Source of the DNA: CAZZKG01 sp964654825 | GTDB lineage: Bacteria; Gemmatimonadota; CAZMKB01 | Length of the DNA: 6,511 nucleotides | Assembly: GCA_964654825.1 (NCBI GenBank) | Contig: CAZZKG010000111.1 | Location: 1-6,511 of the forward strand | Direction of reading: 5' to 3' | Shown: piece by piece, positions 1-5,336 of the stretch | Numbering within the stretch: the stretch's first letter is position 1 | Layout of the letters: every line of letters starts with the position of its first letter | Notes under the pieces: model-generated | Databases searched by the model: none | What the model saw: the letters and a program-made list of their open reading frames with translations, nothing else | Told to the model about the DNA's origin: nothing | Program-made: the position numbers and the translations under genes

Positions 1-1
1 C

Positions 2-49
2 AACGTCAGTGAAGGCGGATTCGTCGCCGTACCGGTAAACATGCAGTAG
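2..49 (+). CDS. Possible C-terminal end of an unidentified gene (partial, runs off the left edge)
   Basis: One + strand frame reads NVSEGGFVAVPVNMQ and then a TAG stop at 47-49, directly before a non-coding stretch rich in hairpins. The residues look like the last beta-strand of a globular or secreted protein, but 15 residues are too few to name a family. A second + frame is also open and stops at 36-38 (TSVKADSSPYR), and one minus frame is open here too, so the choice of frame rests only on how protein-like the residues look. If the call is right, the gene ends 148 bp before the stop codon of the minus-strand YfhO gene and is convergent with it, and the hairpins between would separate the two transcripts. 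Confidence 0.3.
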   Translation, partial: NVSEGGFVAVPVNMQ

Positions 50-67
50 GAATAATTAAGGAAGACG

Positions 68-100
68 GCGCCGGGTGGTTGTCCGACAATCACCGGGCGC
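68..100. other. Long GC-rich imperfect hairpin in the intergenic region
   Basis: The arms 68-83 (GCGCCGGGTGGTTGTC) and 85-100 (GACAATCACCGGGCGC) pair at 15 of 16 positions, with one G-G mismatch and one G-U wobble, around a single central base. In RNA the tip would open to a normal loop of 3-5 nt. It lies 18 bp after the putative stop at 49, so it could end that transcript or protect its 3' end. No T-tract follows on either strand, so it is not a textbook rho-independent terminator. The near-perfect symmetry also fits an extrusion-prone palindrome or a repeat-family unit. Confidence 0.6.
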
Positions 101-130
101 GGACTCCACAGGATAGAAAGAGTAAAAGAG

Positions 131-154
131 CACAGCAATCACACGATTGTTGTG
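131..154. other. Second intergenic hairpin (10-bp stem, 4-nt loop)
   Basis: Arms CACAGCAATC (131-140) and GATTGTTGTG (145-154) form ten consecutive pairs, one of them a G-U wobble, around the loop ACAC. It is AT-richer than its neighbours on either side and is followed by TCAATTAAA, which is not a proper U-tract on the + strand. It is the middle of three hairpins within 130 bp. A role in transcript ending or as part of a composite repeat is possible but not shown. Confidence 0.45.
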
Positions 155-166
155 TCAATTAAAGCG

Positions 167-207
167 GGGACAGACCCCAACACACAGGGTCTGTCCCTAT
201 TTATTTC
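167..207. terminator. Perfect 11-bp inverted repeat with T-rich flank, abutting the yfhO-like stop codon
   Basis: Arms GGGACAGACCC (167-177) and GGGTCTGTCCC (187-197) are perfectly complementary around a 9-nt loop, CAACACACA. On the + strand the stem is followed by TATTTATTT, so it would work as an intrinsic terminator for a gene coming from the left. The minus-strand gene stops at 197-199, so the stem shares one base with its stop codon and begins immediately after translation ends. In that direction the tail is CGCTTTAATT, a weaker U-tract. A bidirectional terminator is the simplest reading. GGGACAGACCC-type palindromes also resemble the intergenic REP-like repeats that accompany RAYT (IS200-like) transposases in many bacteria. 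That link is from memory and was not tested here. Confidence 0.6.
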
Positions 208-2596
208 GCTTGAGAGTTAATTCGTACATCACAACCCCGAGAATACCGGCAACAGCCAGCAGAGTAATCCACGAGCCCAGTTTCATCGGGAATGACTCGA
301 ATCGGAAGTGGATCCGGTGACGGCCCTCCTCGAGATAAACTGCTCGGAACGTATAGTCACTCCGGTATACCGGTATCTCGGTATCCCCTTCGAAGGCTTT
401 CCATGAAGGATAATAGTTCTCGCTGAGGAATACAAAACCTGGTTTTACCAGTTCACATTCGAGGAAAAAACTGTTCACTGTCTCGTCCTTGATCCTCGTC
501 CATTCTCCGCTGTCTGTAGTTGTGTCGGTGCCTGCGGGTTCGAGAGTGACGCCGGGATCTTCCTCGAGAATAATGCAATTTCTGTAGTCGAACGATTCTT
601 CGAGAAGTCTCTTAAGAACCCGATCCGCATCCTCGATCACTTCATAACGGTGTACGATGAATGATCTCGGCAGCATGTCGAGGTTCTCATAAACAATCAC
701 ACCGTCTCCGGAGAACACCTTTTTGAAGAGAGGGTGCTCGATCGATGATCTGGTCATGATATACTTCACATTGAGCAGGTTGATAAATCTCATCTTAGCC
801 ACATTCTCATCAGCGACGAACTCACGGTACCTTCTCAATTCATTACCGTGGTGTCCGGTAACCTCTTCGATTCGGTGGAATGCGAGATGATTCTGAGGGT
901 AAGTCCCGGGGAGCGGGAATACTCGAAACTTGTCTTTGTCCTGTTTCACGAAGTCGACAGCCCTGTCCCTGCCGAAATACGATTCCGGTGAAACAACCTG
1001 TATAAATTTCGAATCCACTCTCCAGAGATCCGCAATGGCTACCGCCGAAAGCACAAGGATGAGAATGGGAAAATTTCGGTTCCAGGAGCTTTTCGTGGCA
1101 TATACCGCTGCCAGAGAGATCGCTACAACGAGACTACTCAGCCAGAGGCCGCGGACAATCGTCCCCTGTGTCTGTTGTAATATGGACATTTTCTCCTGTG
1201 TGATTCCGGAATAGAAGACTCGTGTCCACATCGAGAAGAAGAACCCGGGTGATGCAGTAATCAGGATAACAAATCCGAACAGTCCGGCAGTACTGATGGT
1301 AAGGATTTTGAGAATCTTGTTTCTTCCTTCCTCTCCTTCCTCCTTACGCATATAATCGAGCCCCCTGCCAGAGAGGAGGAGTACTGAAAACGTGAAGAGA
1401 AAGGTGATTAGGCTGGGTGCCCGGAATACGCGAACACCCGGGATGAGGTAATAAAACAGTTTAAAAACCGGAGTGTCGGCCCCGAGTGCATAGATGATCG
1501 AGAGTACCAGAATCACCAGCCAGAAACGATTTTCCTTTCGCCTGAGACACACCGCGAGTATGGCAAACAAGAAGGGAACGATACCGCTGTACTCGCTGTT
1601 GATTTTGAAAAAATTTCGCCCCCAGTACCTGCCTTGCGAACCGGTGTCGAGTCCGCTGAAATCGGGGAAGACGAGTGAAACGACCTCTTCTGCATGCAAC
1701 GACCAGGAGGTTGCGAACTCATATCCACGCCCACCTTCCGCGCGCGGCGAATATTTGTTCAGATAGATGTATGGAGGAATGAGCTGGACGGCAGAAGCGG
1801 CCACGCCGATTACCATGGCGAATGCGAACTTCGATACAAGACCGAAAATGATCTTCTTTCCCTCTCTCCTCATGCAGTACAGACGGTAGAGGAAATAGAG
1901 TCCGATGCCCCACAGGGCGAAATATGCCATCTGTATGTGTGCGGTGAGGATCATCAACCCCGTAGCGGCGCCGAGGAGGAGGAAGTGAAACATCTTCCTG
2001 CTCTCCAATCCCCTGTTGAGCAGATACAGAGACAACGGGAAGATGGTGATTACGTAGATTTTTCCTCCGTGCCCACCGTAGACGAGGGAGACCAGATTTG
2101 CGGAAAACATATACGCCAGGCCGACGAAGAGGGAAGAATATTTTGATAGGCCGAACGATTTCGCGCAGTGGTAGGACGTGAGACCTGCCAGACAGATGTG
2201 AATGATGAGTTTGTAACCGAGTGCCCGGTAGATGGAGATAAAGAATTTAAGTGAGGCTGTGGGATAGAACGTGTCGCCATGCATCGCATCCACGAATGGC
2301 AGCCCCCCGAGAATGTAAGGATCCCAGAGAGGAAAAGTGTGAAATGTTCTCACCACATGAGCGTAGAAAGATCGGAAGAATACACCAGCTGCGATCGTGT
2401 CCGTACCAAAGAGCATCTCGTCGGAGAAAACGAATTTTCGAAAAAGCAGGAGCGTGAGCACGACGCAGAGAAGTGGGAGAAATCTGTCGATGTCTTTTTC
2501 CTGAAATCCGAGAAGGGACTGCTGCTTCGAATCCTTATCACTGATTTCCTTTCGTCTCGAGCCACCAGTTTTTTTACTTTTTCGTCGTCGTTCCAT
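197..2596 (-). CDS. YfhO-family polytopic membrane protein (probable glycosyltransferase-like envelope protein)
   Basis: This 799-residue integral membrane protein has about 13-14 hydrophobic segments, roughly at 38-52, 123-140, 154-275 (several), 337-371, 393-409, 429-447, 483-523 and a last one at 773-792. Family hallmarks are FGTDT (63-67), PLWDPYILGGLPF (89-101), HGDTFYP (106-112), FRAPS (391-395), NVKYIMT (609-615) and the ENYYPSWKA motif (726-734) in a soluble beta-rich domain at about 524-772. YfhO proteins are thought to be GT-C-like and to decorate surface polymers with sugars; the substrate here is unknown. The first 36 residues are strongly basic and probably cytoplasmic. The ATG start at 2594-2596 lies inside the end of the upstream flippase-like gene (23-bp overlap), with only a weak GGG 10 nt ahead, so translation is probably coupled. 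No other Met occurs before residue 61, which supports this start. The stop touches a terminator-like palindrome. Confidence 0.85.
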   Translation of the reverse strand: MERRRKSKKTGGSRRKEISDKDSKQQSLLGFQEKDIDRFLPLLCVVLTLLLFRKFVFSDEMLFGTDTIAAGVFFRSFYAHVVRTFHTFPLWDPYILGGLPFVDAMHGDTFYPTASLKFFISIYRALGYKLIIHICLAGLTSYHCAKSFGLSKYSSLFVGLAYMFSANLVSLVYGGHGGKIYVITIFPLSLYLLNRGLESRKMFHFLLLGAATGLMILTAHIQMAYFALWGIGLYFLYRLYCMRREGKKIIFGLVSKFAFAMVIGVAASAVQLIPPYIYLNKYSPRAEGGRGYEFATSWSLHAEEVVSLVFPDFSGLDTGSQGRYWGRNFFKINSEYSGIVPFLFAILAVCLRRKENRFWLVILVLSIIYALGADTPVFKLFYYLIPGVRVFRAPSLITFLFTFSVLLLSGRGLDYMRKEEGEEGRNKILKILTISTAGLFGFVILITASPGFFFSMWTRVFYSGITQEKMSILQQTQGTIVRGLWLSSLVVAISLAAVYATKSSWNRNFPILILVLSAVAIADLWRVDSKFIQVVSPESYFGRDRAVDFVKQDKDKFRVFPLPGTYPQNHLAFHRIEEVTGHHGNELRRYREFVADENVAKMRFINLLNVKYIMTRSSIEHPLFKKVFSGDGVIVYENLDMLPRSFIVHRYEVIEDADRVLKRLLEESFDYRNCIILEEDPGVTLEPAGTDTTTDSGEWTRIKDETVNSFFLECELVKPGFVFLSENYYPSWKAFEGDTEIPVYRSDYTFRAVYLEEGRHRIHFRFESFPMKLGSWITLLAVAGILGVVMYELTLKRNK

Positions 2597-3512
2597 TCAC
2601 ACCGGACCCTTTCTGCGGGATCAGAGACAGCACATATGTTGACAGGAATCCGATCAGTTCTACCGCGGTGAGCCATAACCGTGCCGCGACCGAGATAAAC
2701 ACCGCCATTTTCAGAGGATGGTACTTCTCTAAGAGAAAAACCATGATACCTTCTCGGACACCGAGTCCTCCCGGAGCGAAAAAAGCCAGAAACCCGATAG
2801 AAACCGACCCGGACAGGATCCCTGTTGCTTCGGGGATACTGAACACAGTCCTAATTCCGAGGAATCTGAGGAAGATGGAAAAGCCCCAGCCAAAAACGCC
2901 CCACGCCAGGACATAGAGTACGATCGTAGTGAAAAGAACTCCCCGCCCGATCTCTTCGGTCACCTCGCTTTTCCCGATAAACCGGAGTGAGAAATTCATC
3001 AGTCTGGTCAGAATGTTCGGATACAGGATGAACATGGTCATAACACCCCCGAACAATGTGTACCAGAGATATCCGTTCACAAGACCTGAGTCGCTCGGAT
3101 ACGCACACGTGAAGAATATGGCCACGCCGGTGAGCATCGCGAGGACCTGGTTGTAGAGGGATGCGGGGATACTCTTCTTCGGCTTGATACCCAGTTCGCT
3201 GCAGAGATAAGCCATGCCGGCCAGCTGCCACACCTTACCGGGGAGATATTTACCGAGATTGGATCGAAAATAGACGGTGTATGCCTGGCCGGTGGTGATC
3301 CGCTCTCCGTAGCTTTTGAGGAAATATTTCCAGATGAGAATGACGGAAATAAAGCCGCACCACACGATGAACATCGACAGGAGGAGAACAGAGATGTCCG
3401 GTGTCTCGGGGAGATACTCGATCTGTTTAGCGTTTCTCAGGATGAATACCATCATAAAAACGAGTGCGGCGATGATGAAAACAATTTTAATCAGACTGTT
3501 TCGCGAAACCAA
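2574..3512 (-). CDS. Flippase-like membrane protein, LPG_synthase_TM / UPF0104 (AglD-like) family
   Basis: This 312-residue protein has about 8 membrane segments (roughly 9-25, 39-61, 122-138, 147-165, 192-216, 229-246, 254-262 and 267-298). Two motifs typical of the family that includes the membrane half of MprF and the AglD / YbhN-like proteins are present: NLGKYLPGKVWQ (85-96) and APGGLGVREG (246-255), followed by AARLW (276-280). Members translocate or help build lipid-linked sugars or phospholipids; the soluble MprF aminoacyl-transfer domain is absent, so this is not a full lysyl-PG synthase. The start is TTG at 3510-3512. It has GGGAG 7 nt upstream, and an in-frame TGA lies only 27 nt further up (3540-3542) with no ATG between. 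It is the first gene of a two-gene operon with the YfhO protein; its C-terminal residues VNGTTTKK are encoded by the same DNA as the YfhO N-terminus. A promoter lies at 3564-3592. Confidence 0.88.
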   Translation of the reverse strand: MVSRNSLIKIVFIIAALVFMMVFILRNAKQIEYLPETPDISVLLLSMFIVWCGFISVILIWKYFLKSYGERITTGQAYTVYFRSNLGKYLPGKVWQLAGMAYLCSELGIKPKKSIPASLYNQVLAMLTGVAIFFTCAYPSDSGLVNGYLWYTLFGGVMTMFILYPNILTRLMNFSLRFIGKSEVTEEIGRGVLFTTIVLYVLAWGVFGWGFSIFLRFLGIRTVFSIPEATGILSGSVSIGFLAFFAPGGLGVREGIMVFLLEKYHPLKMAVFISVAARLWLTAVELIGFLSTYVLSLIPQKGSGVNGTTTKK

Positions 3513-3519
3513 GAGGATA

Positions 3520-3524
3520 CTCCC
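3520..3524 (-). promoter_or_regulatory. Shine-Dalgarno site that supports a TTG start
   Basis: The minus strand reads GGGAG at 3524-3520, 7 nt before the TTG at 3512-3510. It is the only good ribosome-binding site between the in-frame stop at 3540-3542 and the conserved part of the flippase-like protein, so it decides for a non-ATG start. Confidence 0.7.
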
Positions 3525-3563
3525 GACAAAACCTGCATTTCAGACGAGTTCTTTTCAGTCCAA

Positions 3564-3592
3564 AGAATAACAAGTGATACACAACCGGTCAA
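3564..3592 (-). promoter_or_regulatory. Sigma70-like promoter for the flippase-like / YfhO operon
   Basis: Read on the minus strand, a TTGACC -35 box (3592-3587) is followed by a 17-bp spacer and a TATTCT -10 box (3569-3564). Transcription would begin near 3557, giving a leader of about 45 nt before the TTG start. Spacing and match to consensus are good; there is no experimental support. Confidence 0.6.
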
Positions 3593-3613
3593 TGGGAATG
3601 TCTCTCGTACCCT

Positions 3614-3642
3614 TTGAAAACGGGGAAAACATGTATTATATT
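3614..3642 (+). promoter_or_regulatory. Sigma70-like promoter for lat
   Basis: A TTGAAA -35 box (3614-3619), a 17-bp spacer and a TATATT -10 box (3637-3642) predict a start near 3650 and a leader of about 83 nt before the lat ATG. Its -35 box faces that of the divergent promoter, with only 21 bp (3593-3613) between them. The alternative Bacteroidota-type reading (TTTG, then a TA-rich box) fits less well because the -10 element lacks the closing TTTG. Confidence 0.6.
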
Positions 3643-3722
3643 TATCGGCAATATTCAGGAGTATCAGACGACTCGAAAACGCAAGAGGATTGAATAGAGA
3701 AAAACTGATTGGGAATCGTGTT

Positions 3723-3727
3723 GGAGG
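3723..3727 (+). promoter_or_regulatory. Shine-Dalgarno site that sets the lat start at 3733
   Basis: GGAGG lies 5 nt before the ATG at 3733-3735. An upstream in-frame TTG at 3709 would add eight residues (MGIVLEDS) but has no comparable site in front of it, and its extension would cover this GGAGG. The ATG is therefore preferred. Confidence 0.8.
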
Positions 3728-3732
3728 ATTCT

Positions 3733-5082
3733 ATGAGTGGAAAGAAGGTAGATAACACGCTGAAAATCGGACCGGATAACGCAAAAACAACCATCGGGAA
3801 GCACATGCTCGCCGATGGTTTTGATATTATCGTGGATCTCAGGAAGAGCAGCGGGTGCCGTCTGATCGATGCGGTCACGGGAAAGAGTTACCTCGATTTC
3901 TTCAATTTCTTTGCATCCTGTCCGGTCGGTGCCAACCATCCACGGATGACTTCGAAGGAAGCACAGGAGCAGCTCATCTGGGCGGCGATCAACAAACCTT
4001 CGAACTCGGATTTCTACACCATCGAAATGGCGGAATTCGTGGATTCGTTCGCGACAAATACACTGCCCGATGAACTGCCCCACCTCTTTTTTATCAGCGG
4101 CGGTGCTCCGGCGGTCGAGAATGCATTTAAAACCGCATTCGACTGGAAAGTTCGACACAACTTCGAAAACGGGATGAAGGAAGAGCGGGGATACCGGATA
4201 ATTCACTTCGAACAGGCGTTCCACGGCCGCACCGGCTACACACTCAGCTGCACCAATACGGCGGACCCGAGAAAAACAAAATTCTTCCCCACGTTCGACT
4301 GGCCCAGGATCCCCAATCCGAAGATTCACTTTCCGCTCACCGACGCAAACCTCCAGAAGGTCATCGAGGCGGAGGAGAAAAGTTTATCTCTCATCAAGAA
4401 AACAATCGCTGATTCTCCCGAGGACATCGCAGCCATCGTGATCGAACCGATACAGGGGGAAGGGGGGGACAACCACTTCAGAGGTGAATTCCTCCGTGAG
4501 CTCAAAGCGATTGCGGACGGTTCTGATATCTTCCTCATTTTCGATGAGATCCAGACGGGTTTCGGAGGCACCGGGAAATGGTGGGCGTTCGAACACTTCG
4601 ATATTGTACCCGACATCATCGTTTTCGGTAAGAAGACACAGGTCTGTGGTATCGCCGTCGGGCCGAAGGTGGACACCGTCAAAAACAATGTTTTCGAGGA
4701 GTCGAGCAGGATCAATTCCACGTGGGGAGGAAACCTCACTGACATGATCCGGTGCAAGTTTTTCATCGACATCATCATCGAGGAAAACCTGCTGGACAAT
4801 GCGGCTCAGGTCGGTGATTATTTCCTCGGGAAGCTCGAAGAAGTCTCCGGGAGCTTCACGGGGAAGATGACGAACGTGCGGGGCCGTGGATGCATGATCG
4901 CGTTCGACCTGCCGACGGGTGAGGACAGGGATAAACTTCTCGGCGAGTCGCAGAAGAACGGTCTCCTCGCCCTCGCCTGCGGAACCAGGTCGGTGAGGTT
5001 CAGGCCGCCTCTCAACATCACCCGGCAGGATGTGGACGAGGCAGTGGAGATCATCTTCAAATCCCTGAAAGCGATTTTGTAG
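3733..5082 (+). CDS. lat: L-lysine 6-aminotransferase (lysine epsilon-aminotransferase)
   Basis: This class III PLP-dependent aminotransferase has 449 residues, the same length as Mycobacterium tuberculosis Lat (Rv3290c). It moves the epsilon-amino group of L-lysine to 2-oxoglutarate, giving glutamate and 2-aminoadipate 6-semialdehyde, which cyclises to piperideine-6-carboxylate. Visible motifs in order: FFASCPVGANHP (59-70), ISGGAPAVENA (121-131), FHGRTGYTLS (163-172), EPIQGEGGDNHF (238-249), DEIQTGFGGTG (271-281), FGKKTQVCG (298-306, PLP lysine at K300), NSTWGGNLTD (328-337) and RFRPPLN (422-428). From memory of the M. tuberculosis structure, K300, the 'glutamate switch' E243 and the substrate arginine R422 fall at the same numbers here, so the enzyme should be active and lysine-specific. 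It sits alone in its transcription unit; the aminoadipate-semialdehyde dehydrogenase that would complete the pathway is not in the window. The cytoplasmic location is inferred from the absence of a signal peptide. Confidence 0.95.
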   Translation: MSGKKVDNTLKIGPDNAKTTIGKHMLADGFDIIVDLRKSSGCRLIDAVTGKSYLDFFNFFASCPVGANHPRMTSKEAQEQLIWAAINKPSNSDFYTIEMAEFVDSFATNTLPDELPHLFFISGGAPAVENAFKTAFDWKVRHNFENGMKEERGYRIIHFEQAFHGRTGYTLSCTNTADPRKTKFFPTFDWPRIPNPKIHFPLTDANLQKVIEAEEKSLSLIKKTIADSPEDIAAIVIEPIQGEGGDNHFRGEFLRELKAIADGSDIFLIFDEIQTGFGGTGKWWAFEHFDIVPDIIVFGKKTQVCGIAVGPKVDTVKNNVFEESSRINSTWGGNLTDMIRCKFFIDIIIEENLLDNAAQVGDYFLGKLEEVSGSFTGKMTNVRGRGCMIAFDLPTGEDRDKLLGESQKNGLLALACGTRSVRFRPPLNITRQDVDEAVEIIFKSLKAIL

Positions 5083-5109
5083 GAATCACTTCCGAGGCAG
5101 GCGAATCAT

Positions 5110-5157
5110 CCCCGGCTGATCGGGGTATTACAGAGGAACTGCGGCACAGAACCGCGG
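5110..5157 (+). terminator. Two small hairpins after lat, possible weak terminator
   Basis: CCCCG (5110-5114) pairs with CGGGG (5121-5125) around a 6-nt loop. CTGCGG (5139-5144) pairs with CCGCGG (5152-5157) around a 7-nt loop, with one U-G wobble, followed by GACTTGTTTGACTT. Both stems are short and the U-tract is interrupted, so termination would be modest. They lie 27-75 bp after the lat stop and before the tRNA promoter, where a terminator is expected. Confidence 0.35.
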
Positions 5158-5164
5158 GACTTGT

Positions 5165-5194
5165 TTGACTTCGTACACACGTACTTGTTATATT
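5165..5194 (+). promoter_or_regulatory. Sigma70-like promoter for tRNA-Ser (and probably the lipoprotein gene)
   Basis: TTGACT (5165-5170), an 18-bp spacer and TATATT (5189-5194) predict a start near 5201, about 24 nt upstream of the mature tRNA 5' end. It shares the TATATT -10 box and T-rich flank with the lat promoter. It is the only good promoter seen before the lipoprotein gene. Confidence 0.6.
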
Positions 5195-5224
5195 TTTAGT
5201 ATATGTTTCAGTATCAGTAATACC

Positions 5225-5311
5225 GGAGGGCTAGTCCTAACTGGTAAGGCAGCGGACTTGAAATCCGCCGAGCTTCGGCTCATGGGGGTTCGAATCCCTC
5301 GCCCTCCGCCA
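5225..5311 (+). tRNA. tRNA-Ser (anticodon UGA), CCA encoded
   Basis: The acceptor stem is GGAGGGC (5225-5231) with GCCCTCC (5301-5307), then the discriminator G and an encoded CCA (5309-5311). The anticodon stem GCGGA/TCCGC (5252-5256 and 5264-5268) encloses the loop CTTGAAA, with anticodon TGA at 5259-5261, which reads UCA and probably other UCN serine codons. The long variable arm typical of tRNA-Ser is GAGC-TTCG-GCTC (5270-5281). The T arm is GGGGG/CCCTC around TTCGAAT (5284-5300). The D stem is short with one G-U pair. Total length of 87 nt is normal. The variable arm excludes most other tRNAs, and the UGA anticodon (not UCA) excludes tRNA-Sec. Confidence 0.97.
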
Positions 5312-5327
5312 CTCAACCCGGTACCAT

Positions 5328-5332
5328 GGAGG
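5328..5332 (+). promoter_or_regulatory. Shine-Dalgarno site of the lipoprotein gene
   Basis: GGAGG lies 4 nt before the ATG at 5337 and 10 nt before a second in-frame ATG at 5343. Both spacings are at the edge of the usual range, so the protein may start at residue 1 or 3. This does not change the signal peptide call. Confidence 0.6.
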
Positions 5333-5336
5333 AAAT

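Noticed and set aside
1694..2146. A 150-codon + strand open frame opposite the YfhO-like gene.
   Set aside because: The product is low-complexity and charged with no family features, and the opposite strand encodes clear membrane segments and motifs over the same bases.
2562..2596. A programmed frameshift fusing the flippase-like protein to the YfhO protein at the A-rich overlap.
   Set aside because: A -1 slip at the AAA AAG codons does not lead into the YfhO frame (a +1 or -2 shift would be needed), and the YfhO gene has its own ATG. Coupled re-initiation is simpler.
3650..3732. A lysine riboswitch or other leader regulator ahead of lat.
   Set aside because: The predicted leader is only about 83 nt, much shorter than the lysine aptamer, and I see no strong helices or terminator in it.
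3664..4329. A long minus-strand open frame (221 codons) opposite lat.
   Set aside because: It lies wholly opposite the well-supported lat gene and its leader, its product has no recognisable domain, and it would share the lat promoter region. It is a by-product of the codon bias of lat.
5225..5311. The tRNA-Ser gene as an integration site of a mobile element.
   Set aside because: No integrase gene and no second copy of the tRNA 3' end (attR-like repeat) is visible in the window; the downstream gene looks chromosomal.
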